59,990 nt of DNA from Oscillatoria salina IIICB1 (GCF_020144665.1 NZ_JAAHBQ010000032.1:1-59990), one strand, 5' to 3'; positions 19,298-28,318 are shown, counted from the first letter of the stretch. Translations and numbers: made by a program. The notes: generated from the letters alone by a model not told the origin.

Positions 19298-20167
19298 TTG
19301 GCGGTAAAACCAGATTGGTTGCGGGTTAAAGCCCCTCAATGGCAGCGTGTTGGTAGCGTTAAAGAAATTTTACGCGATTTGGGGCTGAATACGGTTTGTG
19401 AGGAGGCTTCTTGTCCGAATATTGGCGAATGCTTCCATGCTGGTACAGCTACCTTTTTAATTATGGGACCTGCTTGTACTCGCGCTTGTCCTTATTGTGA
19501 TATCGATTTTGAGAAAAAACCTCAAGCTCTCGATCCTAGCGAACCATTACGTTTAGCTGAAGCCGTAGCACGTTTAAAATTAAATCATGTGGTGATTACT
19601 TCAGTAAATCGAGACGATCTTAGCGACGGTGGAGCATCTCAATTTCAACGCTGCATTGCCGAAATTCGCGCTGTTTCACCCAAAACTACAATCGAGGTGT
19701 TAATTCCCGACCTTTGTGGTAACTGGGAAGCACTAGAATTAATTATCTCTGCCGAACCAGAAGTATTAAACCACAATACTGAAACCGTACCTCGATTGTA
19801 TCGTCGGGTACGTCCCCAAGGAAATTATCAGCGATCGCTCGAACTTCTTCAACGCACTCGTGAAATAGCTCCTGGGATTTACACTAAATCAGGTATCATG
19901 GTAGGATTAGGAGAAACTGATGCTGAAGTTATCTCGGTAATACGAGATTTACGCCAGGTTGACTGCGATATCCTCACAATCGGACAGTATCTCCAACCTT
20001 CAGCAAAACATCTCGGCGTACAAAATTTCGTTACCCCAACTCAATTTGACTCCTGGCGACAATTTGGCGAATCTCTCGGCTTCTTGCAAATCGTCTCCTC
20101 ACCCCTCACGCGCAGTTCCTATCACGCCGAACAGGTAAGAGAATTAATGGAACGCTATCCTCGCTAA
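19298..20167 (+). CDS. lipA: Lipoyl synthase
   Basis: A 289-residue radical-SAM enzyme that inserts two sulfurs into protein-bound octanoyl groups to form lipoyl cofactor, used by 2-oxoacid dehydrogenases and the glycine cleavage system. The auxiliary cluster motif [12 protein letters not shown] and the radical-SAM motif CTRACPYC are both present. The C-terminal Ser conserved for auxiliary-cluster ligation is plausible in [12 protein letters not shown]. No ATG precedes the conserved region. TTG at 19298 gives [13 protein letters not shown], the usual family N-terminus, and a purine-rich GGGAG lies upstream. It runs divergently from tRNA-Pro. Confidence 0.95.
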   Translation: MAVKPDWLRVKAPQWQRVGSVKEILRDLGLNTVCEEASCPNIGECFHAGTATFLIMGPACTRACPYCDIDFEKKPQALDPSEPLRLAEAVARLKLNHVVITSVNRDDLSDGGASQFQRCIAEIRAVSPKTTIEVLIPDLCGNWEALELIISAEPEVLNHNTETVPRLYRRVRPQGNYQRSLELLQRTREIAPGIYTKSGIMVGLGETDAEVISVIRDLRQVDCDILTIGQYLQPSAKHLGVQNFVTPTQFDSWRQFGESLGFLQIVSSPLTRSSYHAEQVRELMERYPR

Positions 20168-20579
20168 AAAGGTGTAACTGTTTGTTTAATTGTCTCCCCA
20201 CGCTGAATTATCTTTAGTCAAGGCAAAATACATAAAGCCTCAAAATTGTCAAGGAGTAAAGCTAATTTTTTAAAATTAATTAATATTAGGGGATTTCAGG
20301 AACTAAAGAAACAAAAATCTCTTCTTTAATCTAGGAGAAATGTCAGGAAACACGATTTGATGTGACGTAGATTATATAGTTCCTTTGATCGAAGTCAATC
20401 CACAAGGAGTGACTCACTGCTTATACTAAAAGCGCTGGGAGCAAATCTCGGCTCAGATACCAAATTAAAGAATCGATAAGCAAAGTTGTTTTGTCCTAGA
20501 GTTTGGGAATCCTAGCAGTAAGAAGAGAAAGTGACGATCGCCAAATTCGATTATCACTGGTTGTAATTGAGAAACCACT
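20168..20579. other. Long leader upstream of the sigma factor gene
   Basis: This is 412 bp of AT-rich sequence without an ORF. A TATACT hexamer at 20422-20427 could be a -10 element, but I find no convincing -35 at the right distance. A long promoter region is normal for cyanobacterial group 2 sigma genes. Confidence 0.4.
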
Positions 20580-21824
20580 ATGCCAGCTACTCCTTTCTAT
20601 ATCAGCACAGAAGACAACGATCCTGCATACAGCTTTGAGCTGAACGATAACAGCGAAAATCTCGAACCAACGGGAGATGACCTGGTAGAACTCGATCTCG
20701 AAGCTACAGATGCAGCTAGCTCGGCTAAACGAGCCAGTCGTAGCACTACAGACTTAGTGCGGTTGTACCTTCAAGAAATCGGTCGGGTTCCATTACTAAA
20801 GCGCGATGAGGAAGTCTCCGAAGCGCAAAAAATTCAGCGTCACATGAGTTTGTTGGAGTTGCGCGCTAATCTTGCTGAAGATGGCGACAAACTTATGGAG
20901 CATTTTGTTCAGTTAATCGAAGCTCACGATCGCCTTGTCTCTCAACTCGGTCATCGTCCTTCTTGGCAAAAATGGGCGACGACTGTGGGAATAGAAGTTT
21001 CAGAGTTGAAGGAAGCTTTAGCCGCCGGAAAACAGCGTTGGGCTGAGGTTGCTGGCTTAAGTGTCTCAGAACTGGAAAAAGTTCAAAAAGCAGGTGTTCG
21101 CGCCAAAGAACACATGATCAAAGCCAACCTACGCTTAGTCGTCTCAGTAGCGAAAAAATATCAAAATCGGGGATTAGAGCTACTAGACTTAATTCAAGAA
21201 GGAACATTAGGTATAGAGCGAGCAGTAGAAAAATTCGATCCGACCAAAGGATATCGCTTCAGCACCTACGCTTATTGGTGGATTCGTCAAGGAATCACTC
21301 GCGCGATCGCTACTCAAAGCCGCACAATCCGCTTACCAGTTCACATTACAGAAAAACTCAACAAAATTAAAAAAGCCCAGCGTAAAATTTCTCAAGAAAA
21401 AGGGCGCACTGCCACCATTGAAGACATTGGTAAAGAACTCGAAATGACAGCCGGACAAGTACGGGAAGTTTTGATGCGAGTTCCTCGTTCGGTTTCTTTA
21501 GAAATTAAAGTCGGTAAAGAAAAAGATACCGAACTAGGTGACTTACTCGAAACCGATGACATTTCGCCCGAAGAAGCTCTAATGCGAGAAGCATTGCAAC
21601 GAGACTTACAGCATCTCCTCGCCGATCTTACCACCCGCGAACGAGAAGTAATTCAGATGCGTTTCGGTTTGGGAGACGGTCATCCTTACTCTTTAGCAGA
21701 AATCGGTCGTGCATTAGAATTATCTCGCGAACGAGTACGTCAAATTGAAGCTAAAGCTTTGCAAAAGTTACGCCAACCGAAACGACGCAATCGAGTACGA
21801 GATTATCTCGAATCTCTCAGCTAA
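20580..21824 (+). CDS. sigC: Group 2 RNA polymerase sigma factor, SigC-like
   Basis: A 414-residue sigma-70 family protein. It has region 1.2 (DLVRLYLQEIGRVPLLKRDE), region 2 with the -10 recognition helix ([17 protein letters not shown]), region 3, and region 4 with a C-terminal HTH ([20 protein letters not shown]). The core is close to housekeeping SigA, but it lacks the long acidic N-terminal region 1.1, as non-essential group 2 sigma factors do. The ~60-residue N-terminal extension starting MPATPFY and the long insert between regions 1.2 and 2 resemble SigC, which in cyanobacteria acts in heat, carbon and nitrogen responses. The subgroup assignment is by eye and less certain than the family. 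The start is ATG 20580. Confidence 0.88.
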   Translation: MPATPFYISTEDNDPAYSFELNDNSENLEPTGDDLVELDLEATDAASSAKRASRSTTDLVRLYLQEIGRVPLLKRDEEVSEAQKIQRHMSLLELRANLAEDGDKLMEHFVQLIEAHDRLVSQLGHRPSWQKWATTVGIEVSELKEALAAGKQRWAEVAGLSVSELEKVQKAGVRAKEHMIKANLRLVVSVAKKYQNRGLELLDLIQEGTLGIERAVEKFDPTKGYRFSTYAYWWIRQGITRAIATQSRTIRLPVHITEKLNKIKKAQRKISQEKGRTATIEDIGKELEMTAGQVREVLMRVPRSVSLEIKVGKEKDTELGDLLETDDISPEEALMREALQRDLQHLLADLTTREREVIQMRFGLGDGHPYSLAEIGRALELSRERVRQIEAKALQKLRQPKRRNRVRDYLESLS

Positions 21825-22139
21825 TTAACGTAAGTTTGGGATAAAAAACAGGGAGAGAGTAAACTTGATTGGGCTCAAATCCATTCAGGCAATCTCTCCC
21901 TATCTCCAGTGGAAACTGAAGTATCTTATTGAGATCGGCTAAGCGTGGCTTAAAGCAATAGAAGATCGGACATACAGAGATTAATCCTCAAAAATATCTA
22001 TTCGCGTAAGCACTGAACAGTGTAGCGATCGCTTAATCATCAAAACATAGATGCGCTCGGCATTTGACAAAGGTATCAATCTTTTCGGTTTGTCCAAAGT
22101 CCAATTAAATCTGAGTCTCTCTCCTCCTGTGGAGATGCT
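21825..22139. other. Intergenic with an 8-bp inverted repeat
   Basis: GGGAGAGA at 21851-21858 is complementary to TCTCTCCC at 21893-21900, across a 34-nt loop and without a following T-run. It may be a structured 3' end of the sigma mRNA. The remainder is the upstream region of rppA and shows no ORF. Confidence 0.4.
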
Positions 22140-22817
22140 ATGAAAATTTTACTCGTTGAAGATGACAAGCATCTCGTACAAGCCCTTGTAGAAGTTTTAA
22201 CTGATAAGCAACACTATACAGTTGATGCTGTTAACGATGGCGGAGTAGGTTGGGAATTTATTGAAGCGACTGTCTATGATTTAATTATCCTCGATCTGAT
22301 GTTACCGACATTAGATGGCATTAGCTTATGTCAAAGATTGCGTCGAAAGGGTTGCCAAACTCCAGTTTTAATGTTAACTGCTAGGGATTTCAGTGGCGAT
22401 CGCGTCCTGGGATTAGATGCGGGAGCAGATGATTATGTGGTCAAACCCTTTGATTTACCAGAATTATTGGCTAGGATTCGCGCCCTTTTAAGACGGGGTA
22501 AGATTAATTTATTACCTGTGTTGACTTGGGGAGCATTATGCCTCGATCCGAGTAATTGTCAGGTCACTTATCAAGGAGAGTTATTATATTTAACCCCTAA
22601 AGAATATAGCTTACTAGAACTATTGTTACGTCAACAGGGAAGATTAATCAGTCGTGAAACCATCATCGATCGCCTGTGGTCATTTGACGATCCTCCTTCA
22701 GAGGCAACAGTAAAAGTTCATCTCAAAGCCTTACGGAGAAAGTTAAAGGCGGTTGGTGCGCCAGCAGATTTTGTGGAGACAGTGTATGGTATGGGGTATC
22801 GGCTTAAACAACTTTAA
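22140..22817 (+). CDS. rppA: OmpR-type response regulator RppA/NrsR-like
   Basis: A 225-residue protein. The receiver domain has the acidic pair in LLVEDDKHL, phosphoacceptor Asp in LIILDLMLP, and the conserved Lys in DDYVVKPFD. The C-terminal OmpR winged helix includes LTPKEYSLLELLLRQ and the wing VETVYGMGYRL. Sequence and gene order match the RppA-RppB (NrsR-NrsS) pair of cyanobacteria, linked to redox signalling of photosystem genes and to nickel response. The ATG follows an upstream TCCTGTGGAGATG context with GGAG close to the start. Confidence 0.88.
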   Translation: MKILLVEDDKHLVQALVEVLTDKQHYTVDAVNDGGVGWEFIEATVYDLIILDLMLPTLDGISLCQRLRRKGCQTPVLMLTARDFSGDRVLGLDAGADDYVVKPFDLPELLARIRALLRRGKINLLPVLTWGALCLDPSNCQVTYQGELLYLTPKEYSLLELLLRQQGRLISRETIIDRLWSFDDPPSEATVKVHLKALRRKLKAVGAPADFVETVYGMGYRLKQL

Positions 22818-24132
22818 AAAAAAGCAACACCTACGATGGCGACTTTTCCTATCTTATTTAACTGTCATGATGGCAATTTTAGGAGGTTCAGCATTAGGAG
22901 TTTATCACTACACTCGTCACAGTCTTTACAAGCAACTAGATCGACGCTTAGAAATCTTAGCTCAAGCTGCTTCTCATAATTTGTTAGCAATTAAAGCAGA
23001 CTATGGAAAACGTCAACAAAATGAAGCCATCGATCGTTCAACCTCTTCCCAGACCCGATGTTATCTCGATCGTGATGGGGATTTAGATATTCCCTGGCAG
23101 CAATTACGTCAGCCCGATCAAGGCGTAGAATGGTTTAATGGTCAAAAACAATTAGTCGGTTATGCGGGGACATTATCAAGTGTATTACCGCCCCAAGCCG
23201 GATGGCAATTTTGGCAACAGGGTGAGGTGAGAGCCTTAACCTTACCTGTTTATAGTTATGGTAATGGGAAAGAGCATCTAGAAGGTTATATTCGTACCAG
23301 TCAAGTCACCCAAGAAATCGAGGCAGTTTTGAATCGTTTGCGTTGGGGATTGGGAATCGGGGGGATTGGCGTTTTAAGTTTAACGGGGTTAGGAGGAATT
23401 TGGTTGACTAGGCAATCCCTACGTCCCATTGAGCAAAGTTTTCAGCAACTTCAACAGTTTACAGCCGATGCTGCCCATGAGTTGCGTAGTCCCTTAGCAG
23501 CCATGAAAACCTCGGTGCAGGTGATGGATTATTATCCTGAGCGAATTCATCCCCAAGATCGTAAAAAGATTAACGCGATCGCGGTGACAACAGATCGCAT
23601 GATTCGCTTAGTGGAAGATTTACTATTATTGGCACGAATGGACACCGTTACCCTTGCCGATCTCCATCAAAGGAAAGTCCTTTCCTTAAGCGAGATTTTA
23701 GAGGATTTGCTGGGACTCTTTCAATCTCAAGCCCAAGACAAAGGAATTAGGCTACAATCATCCTTGCTAGCTAACGTGAAGGTAAAAGGCGATCGCACGC
23801 AATTGACGCAAATTTTTAGAAATTTGCTCGACAATGCCTTACAATACACACCTTCAGGGGGACAAGTCACGCTTACCCTGACAGTTGAACGAGAGAGTGT
23901 CATCGTTACGGTAGAGGATACAGGAATTGGCATTGCTCGAGAACATCTTCCCTTAATTTTCAATCGCCTCTGGAGAGCCGATAAAGCGCGATCTCGACAA
24001 TCAGGGGGGATGGGACTAGGACTTGCCATTACTCAAGCTTTAGTCGAGCATCATCAAGGAGACATTTCAGTCAGGAGTCAACTAGCGGTTGGGACTTGCT
24101 TTCGAGTCCGCTTACCCCTCGCTGAAAAATAA
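22786..24132 (+). CDS. rppB: Sensor histidine kinase RppB/NrsS-like
   Basis: A 448-residue kinase. One transmembrane helix (~residues 18-38) and a second (~185-205) bracket a ~145-residue periplasmic sensor region. A HisKA domain follows with the phosphoacceptor His in DAAHELRSPLAAM, then an ATPase domain with N-box (NLLDNALQYTPSGG), G1 (VEDTGIGIA) and G2 (GGMGLGLAI). The start is ATG 22786, overlapping rppA by 32 bp, with GGAG 9 nt upstream. This overlap suggests translational coupling. It is the cognate kinase of rppA; the signal is unknown here, but the redox-type lipoproteins downstream suggest metal or redox stress. Confidence 0.87.
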   Translation: MVWGIGLNNFKKKQHLRWRLFLSYLTVMMAILGGSALGVYHYTRHSLYKQLDRRLEILAQAASHNLLAIKADYGKRQQNEAIDRSTSSQTRCYLDRDGDLDIPWQQLRQPDQGVEWFNGQKQLVGYAGTLSSVLPPQAGWQFWQQGEVRALTLPVYSYGNGKEHLEGYIRTSQVTQEIEAVLNRLRWGLGIGGIGVLSLTGLGGIWLTRQSLRPIEQSFQQLQQFTADAAHELRSPLAAMKTSVQVMDYYPERIHPQDRKKINAIAVTTDRMIRLVEDLLLLARMDTVTLADLHQRKVLSLSEILEDLLGLFQSQAQDKGIRLQSSLLANVKVKGDRTQLTQIFRNLLDNALQYTPSGGQVTLTLTVERESVIVTVEDTGIGIAREHLPLIFNRLWRADKARSRQSGGMGLGLAITQALVEHHQGDISVRSQLAVGTCFRVRLPLAEK

Positions 24133-24230
24133 TTTCTCCATCTACCCCAATTTCTACCTCAATCTTGTTTTAACCTATCAAATAGCTTGACTGAGGTCTT
24201 GCATTAATCAACTCTCAAAATATTTAGCAG

Positions 24231-24503
24231 ATGAGTCGTCTTTTTCGCAAATATCATCGTCTTTTGGGGATTATCATCAGCCTTCCCCTTTTGCTCACCA
24301 TTATCACTGGCATAAGTTACAGCATCTTTGATGAACTGTTAGGACAAGGAGAAATTGGTCATTTAATGCTGGAAATTCACACAATGGAAATTATCCATTT
24401 AGAAATCATCTATCCCTTGCTCAATGGGTTAGGACTCTTGGGGTTATTGGTAACGGGTTTAAGCATGACAAACTTCTTCAAAAAGCCACTATCAAAGAGT
24501 TAA
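24231..24503 (+). CDS. Small PepSY-associated-like membrane protein
   Basis: A 90-residue protein with two hydrophobic helices (~residues 11-32 and ~60-80) and an N-terminal RKYHRLLGIIISLPLLLT motif like the first helix of PepSY-associated TM proteins. It lacks the rest of that family, so it is either a mini-version or a shortened relative. It lies 98 bp after rppB on the same strand, and small genes of this kind are found beside rppAB/nrs-type clusters. A regulatory or accessory role for the kinase is inference. Confidence 0.7.
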   Translation: MSRLFRKYHRLLGIIISLPLLLTIITGISYSIFDELLGQGEIGHLMLEIHTMEIIHLEIIYPLLNGLGLLGLLVTGLSMTNFFKKPLSKS

Positions 24504-24580
24504 AAAAACTAAGTTTACTTTTAATCAGTAATCTCTACTCTGCTTGGTAATAAAAGTTTAATTAGGAGGAGATGAATAGT

Positions 24581-25285
24581 ATGATGAGTTCTTTAAAGCT
24601 ATATTCAACAATTAAAAAGACAGGAACTTGGACAATTTTGGCGAGTTTAGCTACCTTGTCTGTTGTTAGTTGTCGGCAGCCTGAAACTCCCCAAGCTAAC
24701 ATTGAATCTTCACCCCTAGAAACTCAAGAAGTTTCCACTCAACCCGATTCTCCAACCTTAGACAATCTTCAAAAAGCTTATAACGGTGAATCTAATGCTC
24801 ATGTGATGTATTTAGCTTTTGCGAACAAAGCTGATGAAGAAGGATACCAGAAACTGGCTAGTCTTTTCCGGGCTGCTGCTAAAGCTGAAGAAATTCATCG
24901 CGATAATCACGCCAAAGTTATCGAAACAATGGGGGCTCTTCCGAAAAACACCATCACCGATCCTCAAGTTAAGTCTACTCCAGAAAACCTAAAAGCAGCT
25001 ATCAAGGGTGAGTCCTACGAGCGGGATACTATGTACCCTGAATTTATTAGTCAAGCTAAGATTGAAAACAATCAAGCTGCGCTACAAACCTTAACCTATG
25101 CTCAGAAAGCTGAAGCCCAACACGCTCAACTTTATACTGAAGCTAAAAATAATCTTGACTCTTGGCGTACCCAGACTGGCCCTTTCTATGTTTGCACAAT
25201 ATCTGGAGAAACTACGATTCAAAAAACTGCTACGGCAGAATGTCCTGCTGTCGAGGAGGGAGAATCTTATTTAGAAGTCAATTAG
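24581..25285 (+). CDS. Lipoprotein rubrerythrin with degenerate rubredoxin tail
   Basis: A 234-residue protein. The signal peptide ends in a lipobox (LSVVSC), so the protein is probably anchored outside the cytoplasm. The four-helix ferritin-like domain keeps diiron ligand motifs GESNAHVMY, AEEIHRDNH, GESYERDTMYPEF and AEAQHAQLY. Rubrerythrins reduce peroxide at this centre. The C-terminal rubredoxin module is damaged: normal CxxC knuckles are replaced by VCTISG and ECPAVEEG, leaving one Cys in each, so a mononuclear iron site is unlikely. I chose the start at 24581: AGGAGG at 24564-24569 is only 2 nt from the ATG at 24572 but 11 nt from this one. It is followed by a Rieske lipoprotein that could supply electrons instead (inference). 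Confidence 0.86.
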   Translation: MMSSLKLYSTIKKTGTWTILASLATLSVVSCRQPETPQANIESSPLETQEVSTQPDSPTLDNLQKAYNGESNAHVMYLAFANKADEEGYQKLASLFRAAAKAEEIHRDNHAKVIETMGALPKNTITDPQVKSTPENLKAAIKGESYERDTMYPEFISQAKIENNQAALQTLTYAQKAEAQHAQLYTEAKNNLDSWRTQTGPFYVCTISGETTIQKTATAECPAVEEGESYLEVN

Positions 25286-25332
25286 AGACTTCTGTGAAAT
25301 TTCAATTGTTAACTCATCAGTTAAATACTTTG

Positions 25333-25764
25333 ATGAAACGCCGTAAATTTATTGGTTTGATTGGGTTAGGAAGTGCTATCTCGTCGATCGTTTCCTCTTG
25401 TCTGCCAAAACAGTCCCAACCTCTTACAAATTCTGTCCGTGCTGATGGTTTTCAGGAAGTAGGGACACTAACCGAGTTGGCAAAGAATGAACAACTTTTC
25501 AAGCAAAACTTAGGAGAAGGAGACACAAAAGCTCTAGTTATTCGCAATCCCAAGAATAATAATCAACTCATTGCCGTGAATCCGACTTGTCCCCATGCAG
25601 GTTGTACGGTGGCGTGGGAGTCAGAGGAAGGGGTGTTTGTCTGTCCTTGTCATCATTCTCAATTTAGCAGTGATGGCGAAGTCTTAGAAGGACCCGCTAC
25701 AGAATCTTTGATTAGTTATCCGATAAGACAGGAAGGGAACTTAATTTTAGTTAAAATTAGCTAG
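25333..25764 (+). CDS. Rieske [2Fe-2S] lipoprotein
   Basis: A 143-residue protein. The N-terminus has a twin-arginine-like RRKFIGLIG followed by a lipobox (IVSSC), which suggests export in folded form by Tat and lipid anchoring. The Rieske motifs CPHAGC and CPCHHSQF supply two Cys and two His for a [2Fe-2S] cluster, and the second Cys of each motif could form the usual disulfide. It is shorter than PetC of the b6f complex and has no transmembrane anchor. The gene starts 47 bp after the rubrerythrin gene, on the same strand, and is followed by a terminator, so the two are probably co-transcribed and co-functional. Confidence 0.87.
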   Translation: MKRRKFIGLIGLGSAISSIVSSCLPKQSQPLTNSVRADGFQEVGTLTELAKNEQLFKQNLGEGDTKALVIRNPKNNNQLIAVNPTCPHAGCTVAWESEEGVFVCPCHHSQFSSDGEVLEGPATESLISYPIRQEGNLILVKIS

Positions 25765-25864
25765 GTTTAGCGACTGGAAATCATCCCCATTTTTAGCCCA
25801 GATTAAAAGAAACTATTCGATGAGCTATTTTCGGTTTAACCCGAACTCAGGTTAACTAGCTAGA

Positions 25865-25891
25865 AAACTGGGTGGTTTGCCCAGTTTTTTT
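25865..25891 (+). terminator. Rho-independent terminator after the Rieske gene
   Basis: The stem AAACTGGG/CCCAGTTT spans a 7-nt loop and runs into a T-tract of seven. It closes the rppAB-rubrerythrin-Rieske cluster and separates it from the convergent peptidoglycan-binding gene. Confidence 0.9.
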
Positions 25892-25898
25892 GCTTTTT

Positions 25899-26969
25899 TC
25901 AGTAATTACCATTTACTAAATCTTGGGAACTAATGCCATAAGCTTTCTGTGCTTTCTCAATTGCTTGCTGAGTTTGCGGTCCCCAAAGTCCATCAATTTG
26001 ACCTTGATAAAAACCCGCAGTTTTAAGCCGAGTCTGTAACTCTTGTACCTTAGTTTGAGGAAAAGGATTTCGTAAAGCCTGGAAAGTATTATTCCCAACA
26101 ACACCATCCGGACGCAAACCTCGATCTTGCTGAAATCTCGTGACAGCTTCTTCGGTATCTATGTCGAAGTTACCACTAATCTGACCGCGAAAATAACCTA
26201 AACTTTGCAAATTGCGTTGTACTTCTGCCACCATCGTTCCTTGGGTACCCGCACGCAGAAGGGAAAGTTGAGAAGGTTGAGAAGGTTGAGAAGGTTGAGA
26301 AGGTCGTTCGTTTCCGCCACCAACGGCTAATGGGGGTAAAGCACCAATAGTAAGTGGTCCGACTAAACCATCAACGGTTAATCCTTTTGCTTGCTGAAAA
26401 CGGCGCACCGCAGCGTCAGTTTGAGCATCGAAAACACCGTTAATCTCTCCATTGTAAAATCCTGCTTGAGCTAATCTTGTTTGGAGAGTTTGGATTTGTG
26501 CGCCGCGATCGCCTATTTTGATAATTTGTACTGCATTAGGAGGACTAGGTGCGACTGCTTGAGTTGTCGCACTACCGAGAGCAAGTTCGGTTTGCGGTCC
26601 GACAATACCATCGGGTGTTAATCCCCGATCTTTTTGAAAGCGAATCACTGCATCTTTGGTGATTTCGCCAAAATAACCCGTAGCGCGAGCTTTGAAATAA
26701 CCTAACTCTTGTAAGCGTACTTGCACTGCCGTAACTTCTGGTCCGCGATTCCCTTGTCTGAGTAGTGCTAGCGCCTCGCTTGCTGTTCCTAAGATTCCCA
26801 AAGCTACAATCAAGGATAGCAAATATATTTTACCTTGACAAAAGATTCTTGAGTCAATGATTTCCTGAAAAGATTTTTCTAGCGAGTAGGTATTAACTAC
26901 GCTATTTGGAAGGCTTTTGGTTTCTGTTTCGTAAACTAAAGCAAGATGAAGATAAGCAAGAGTTTCCAT
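25899..26969 (-). CDS. Secreted protein with four peptidoglycan-binding domains
   Basis: A 356-residue protein. After a long N-terminal region and one hydrophobic segment (~residues 48-66, signal anchor or signal peptide), there are four PG_binding_1 repeats at about residues 70-130, 150-212, 238-298 and 305-350. Each has the LQxxLxxLGYFxGxIxGxFD...AVxxFQxxxGLxxDGxVG pattern. A Ser-Gln-Pro linker encoded by 9-bp tandem repeats (about 26266-26305) sits between domains 2 and 3. No catalytic domain is present, so it likely anchors to or bridges the cell wall. The true start could be internal, because the first 45 residues are atypical for a signal peptide. Confidence 0.83.
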   Translation of the reverse strand: METLAYLHLALVYETETKSLPNSVVNTYSLEKSFQEIIDSRIFCQGKIYLLSLIVALGILGTASEALALLRQGNRGPEVTAVQVRLQELGYFKARATGYFGEITKDAVIRFQKDRGLTPDGIVGPQTELALGSATTQAVAPSPPNAVQIIKIGDRGAQIQTLQTRLAQAGFYNGEINGVFDAQTDAAVRRFQQAKGLTVDGLVGPLTIGALPPLAVGGGNERPSQPSQPSQPSQLSLLRAGTQGTMVAEVQRNLQSLGYFRGQISGNFDIDTEEAVTRFQQDRGLRPDGVVGNNTFQALRNPFPQTKVQELQTRLKTAGFYQGQIDGLWGPQTQQAIEKAQKAYGISSQDLVNGNY

Positions 26970-27158
26970 AATTTCCGGAGGTTATCTTAATCAATAAATG
27001 GGCAGGTTATCTTTCTCTTGTTAGGAAAGTAAAATTTAACGAATTGACCAAAGAGCTATTTGGGGAATTTTCCGCGCAGAGCATTAACATTACCCCTTCT
27101 CTTCGTCAATTGGACTTGGTTTCAGTCTCCTATCTTAAGCCAAAATTTCCTTTTACGG

Positions 27159-27191
27159 AAAAAACCAAAGCTAAATTAAATCTAGCTTTGG
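27159..27191 (-). terminator. Rho-independent terminator of the 58-residue membrane protein gene
   Basis: On the minus strand the perfect 9-bp stem CCAAAGCTA/TAGCTTTGG with a 9-nt loop is followed by six T. It lies about 55 bp after the stop at 27246. It supports real minus-strand transcription of that small gene. Confidence 0.85.
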
Positions 27192-27245
27192 CTGAGAAAA
27201 CTGCGGCTATTGCCTTTTTACGGAATTTTTCGGCAAATTATGCCT

Positions 27246-27422
27246 TTAAACTACTCCTGACTTGTAGCAAATCACTGCAAATAAAGTGGCTATACCTGTA
27301 ATTGCCAATGCTATTAATGGATGTTGACCTTGACTAACAGCAAAGGAAGTGACGATTCCAGCACCCACCGAAGCCGTAAGAGCAGCACCCAAAAGGTCTT
27401 TATCTGTCTTTTTGTTGTACAT
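27246..27422 (-). CDS. Small two-helix membrane protein, unknown function
   Basis: A 58-residue ORF that starts MYNKKTDKDLLGAALTASV. Two hydrophobic helices (~residues 11-30 and ~36-52) are separated by a short SQGQHP turn. The charged N-terminus and Lys near the C-terminus fit a hairpin with both ends in the cytoplasm. No ribosome-binding site is obvious upstream. Coding status is supported by composition and by a strong terminator just downstream on the same strand. I do not recognise a named family. The opposite-strand frames here overlap it and look unlike protein. Confidence 0.68.
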   Translation of the reverse strand: MYNKKTDKDLLGAALTASVGAGIVTSFAVSQGQHPLIALAITGIATLFAVICYKSGVV

Positions 27423-27835
27423 AATTTGATTATTTGCTCGACTAAATTCTTAAATTTGCATCTAAAAAACAATGTTTATTCAAGTTATCACTCTGTTTTC
27501 CTGGCGATGCAGTCTGAGCTTGGTATTGCAATCAAGATTTAGATTTAGCTAAATTTCTTTACATAATTTACTGCTTAAGTATGGGTAAGAAAAGAAATTA
27601 TCTTTAGTTTGTAAAACTTTAAGATTTAGATATTGACAGAAAATATAAAGTGTGTATGGTGTCATCCTGAGCGAAGCGAAGGATCTCCACTCAGGATGCA
27701 GTAACTTGGAAATAAAGACGCGATCGCACTCCAACTCGAAAACGACGAAACGCGATCGCTCTGGGAAAAGTTACTCTTCGTGACATCTCCCACTCGGAAT
27801 TAAAAATTACAGAGTGGGCTTCTCACACAATCAAG
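27423..27835. other. Intergenic with REP-like repeat and HIP1 sites
   Basis: This 413-bp spacer holds no supported gene. It carries a REP-like palindrome (27663-27698), HIP1 octamers around 27720 and 27752, and a hairpin at 27789-27818. That hairpin is CCCACTC paired with GAGTGGG, downstream of the SH3 gene, and could act as a weak 3' end. Confidence 0.5.
27663..27698. repeat. REP-like palindromic repeat
   Basis: CATCCTGAG at 27663-27671 is the exact reverse complement of CTCAGGATG at 27690-27698. The interior contains GCGAAGCGAAGGATCT. The phrase CCTGAGCGAAGCGAAGGATC is a widespread bacterial intergenic repeat. Only one copy is in this window. Confidence 0.6.
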
Positions 27836-28288
27836 CTAAATTTTTTCTACATTTCCTCCCTTCACCCAACCTTCTTCATCAGTATCGGGAATGCGGACTT
27901 TTTGCCAATTTTGATCGTCACTTTCTTCGAGGATAATAATTTCTTTATTAAAAGCGATACCGCCGATACGGTTAGCATCTTCTGAAGGTGTATCGCGCAA
28001 GCTTAATCCTTGGGGCCAAGTTACCCTAGCTTGATAAGCTCCTGGTGGTAGTTTTTCTTTTTTTGGTTGTGCTTCTTTTTCTGTCTCGGTAGCTGAGTCA
28101 GCAGGATTAGCCGCAGTTGTTTTGTTCGCCTTTTCTTCAGCAAAGACAGGTTTAGCTGGGGGAGCAGATAATTTAGTCAAAAAGTAATAACCTACACCAC
28201 CCGCAGTTGCTCCGAGCAGGAGAATGCCAATAATAACGCCGAGGAACAATTGTAATAAACTTGATAAACCCTTAATTATTGCGTTCAT
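27836..28288 (-). CDS. Membrane-anchored SH3b domain protein
   Basis: A 150-residue protein. One transmembrane helix (~residues 11-36, Gly/Leu-rich) is followed by a Lys/Glu/Ala-rich linker (~45-80) and a bacterial SH3 domain (~85-147: ARVTWPQGLSLRDTPSED, then WQKVRIP and GWVKGGNV). Such domains bind peptidoglycan or peptides outside the membrane. It follows ycf46 by 30 bp on the same strand and ends the yidC-khpB-DUF177-ycf46 run. The function is unknown. Confidence 0.8.
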   Translation of the reverse strand: MNAIIKGLSSLLQLFLGVIIGILLLGATAGGVGYYFLTKLSAPPAKPVFAEEKANKTTAANPADSATETEKEAQPKKEKLPPGAYQARVTWPQGLSLRDTPSEDANRIGGIAFNKEIIILEESDDQNWQKVRIPDTDEEGWVKGGNVEKI

Positions 28289-28318
28289 ATCTATTAGCCA
28301 CCAGAGGAAACGAGAAAA

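Noticed and set aside
27044-27301. Plus-strand 85-codon ORF
   Set aside because: It crosses the minus-strand terminator and small gene, and has no ribosome-binding site or recognisable motif.
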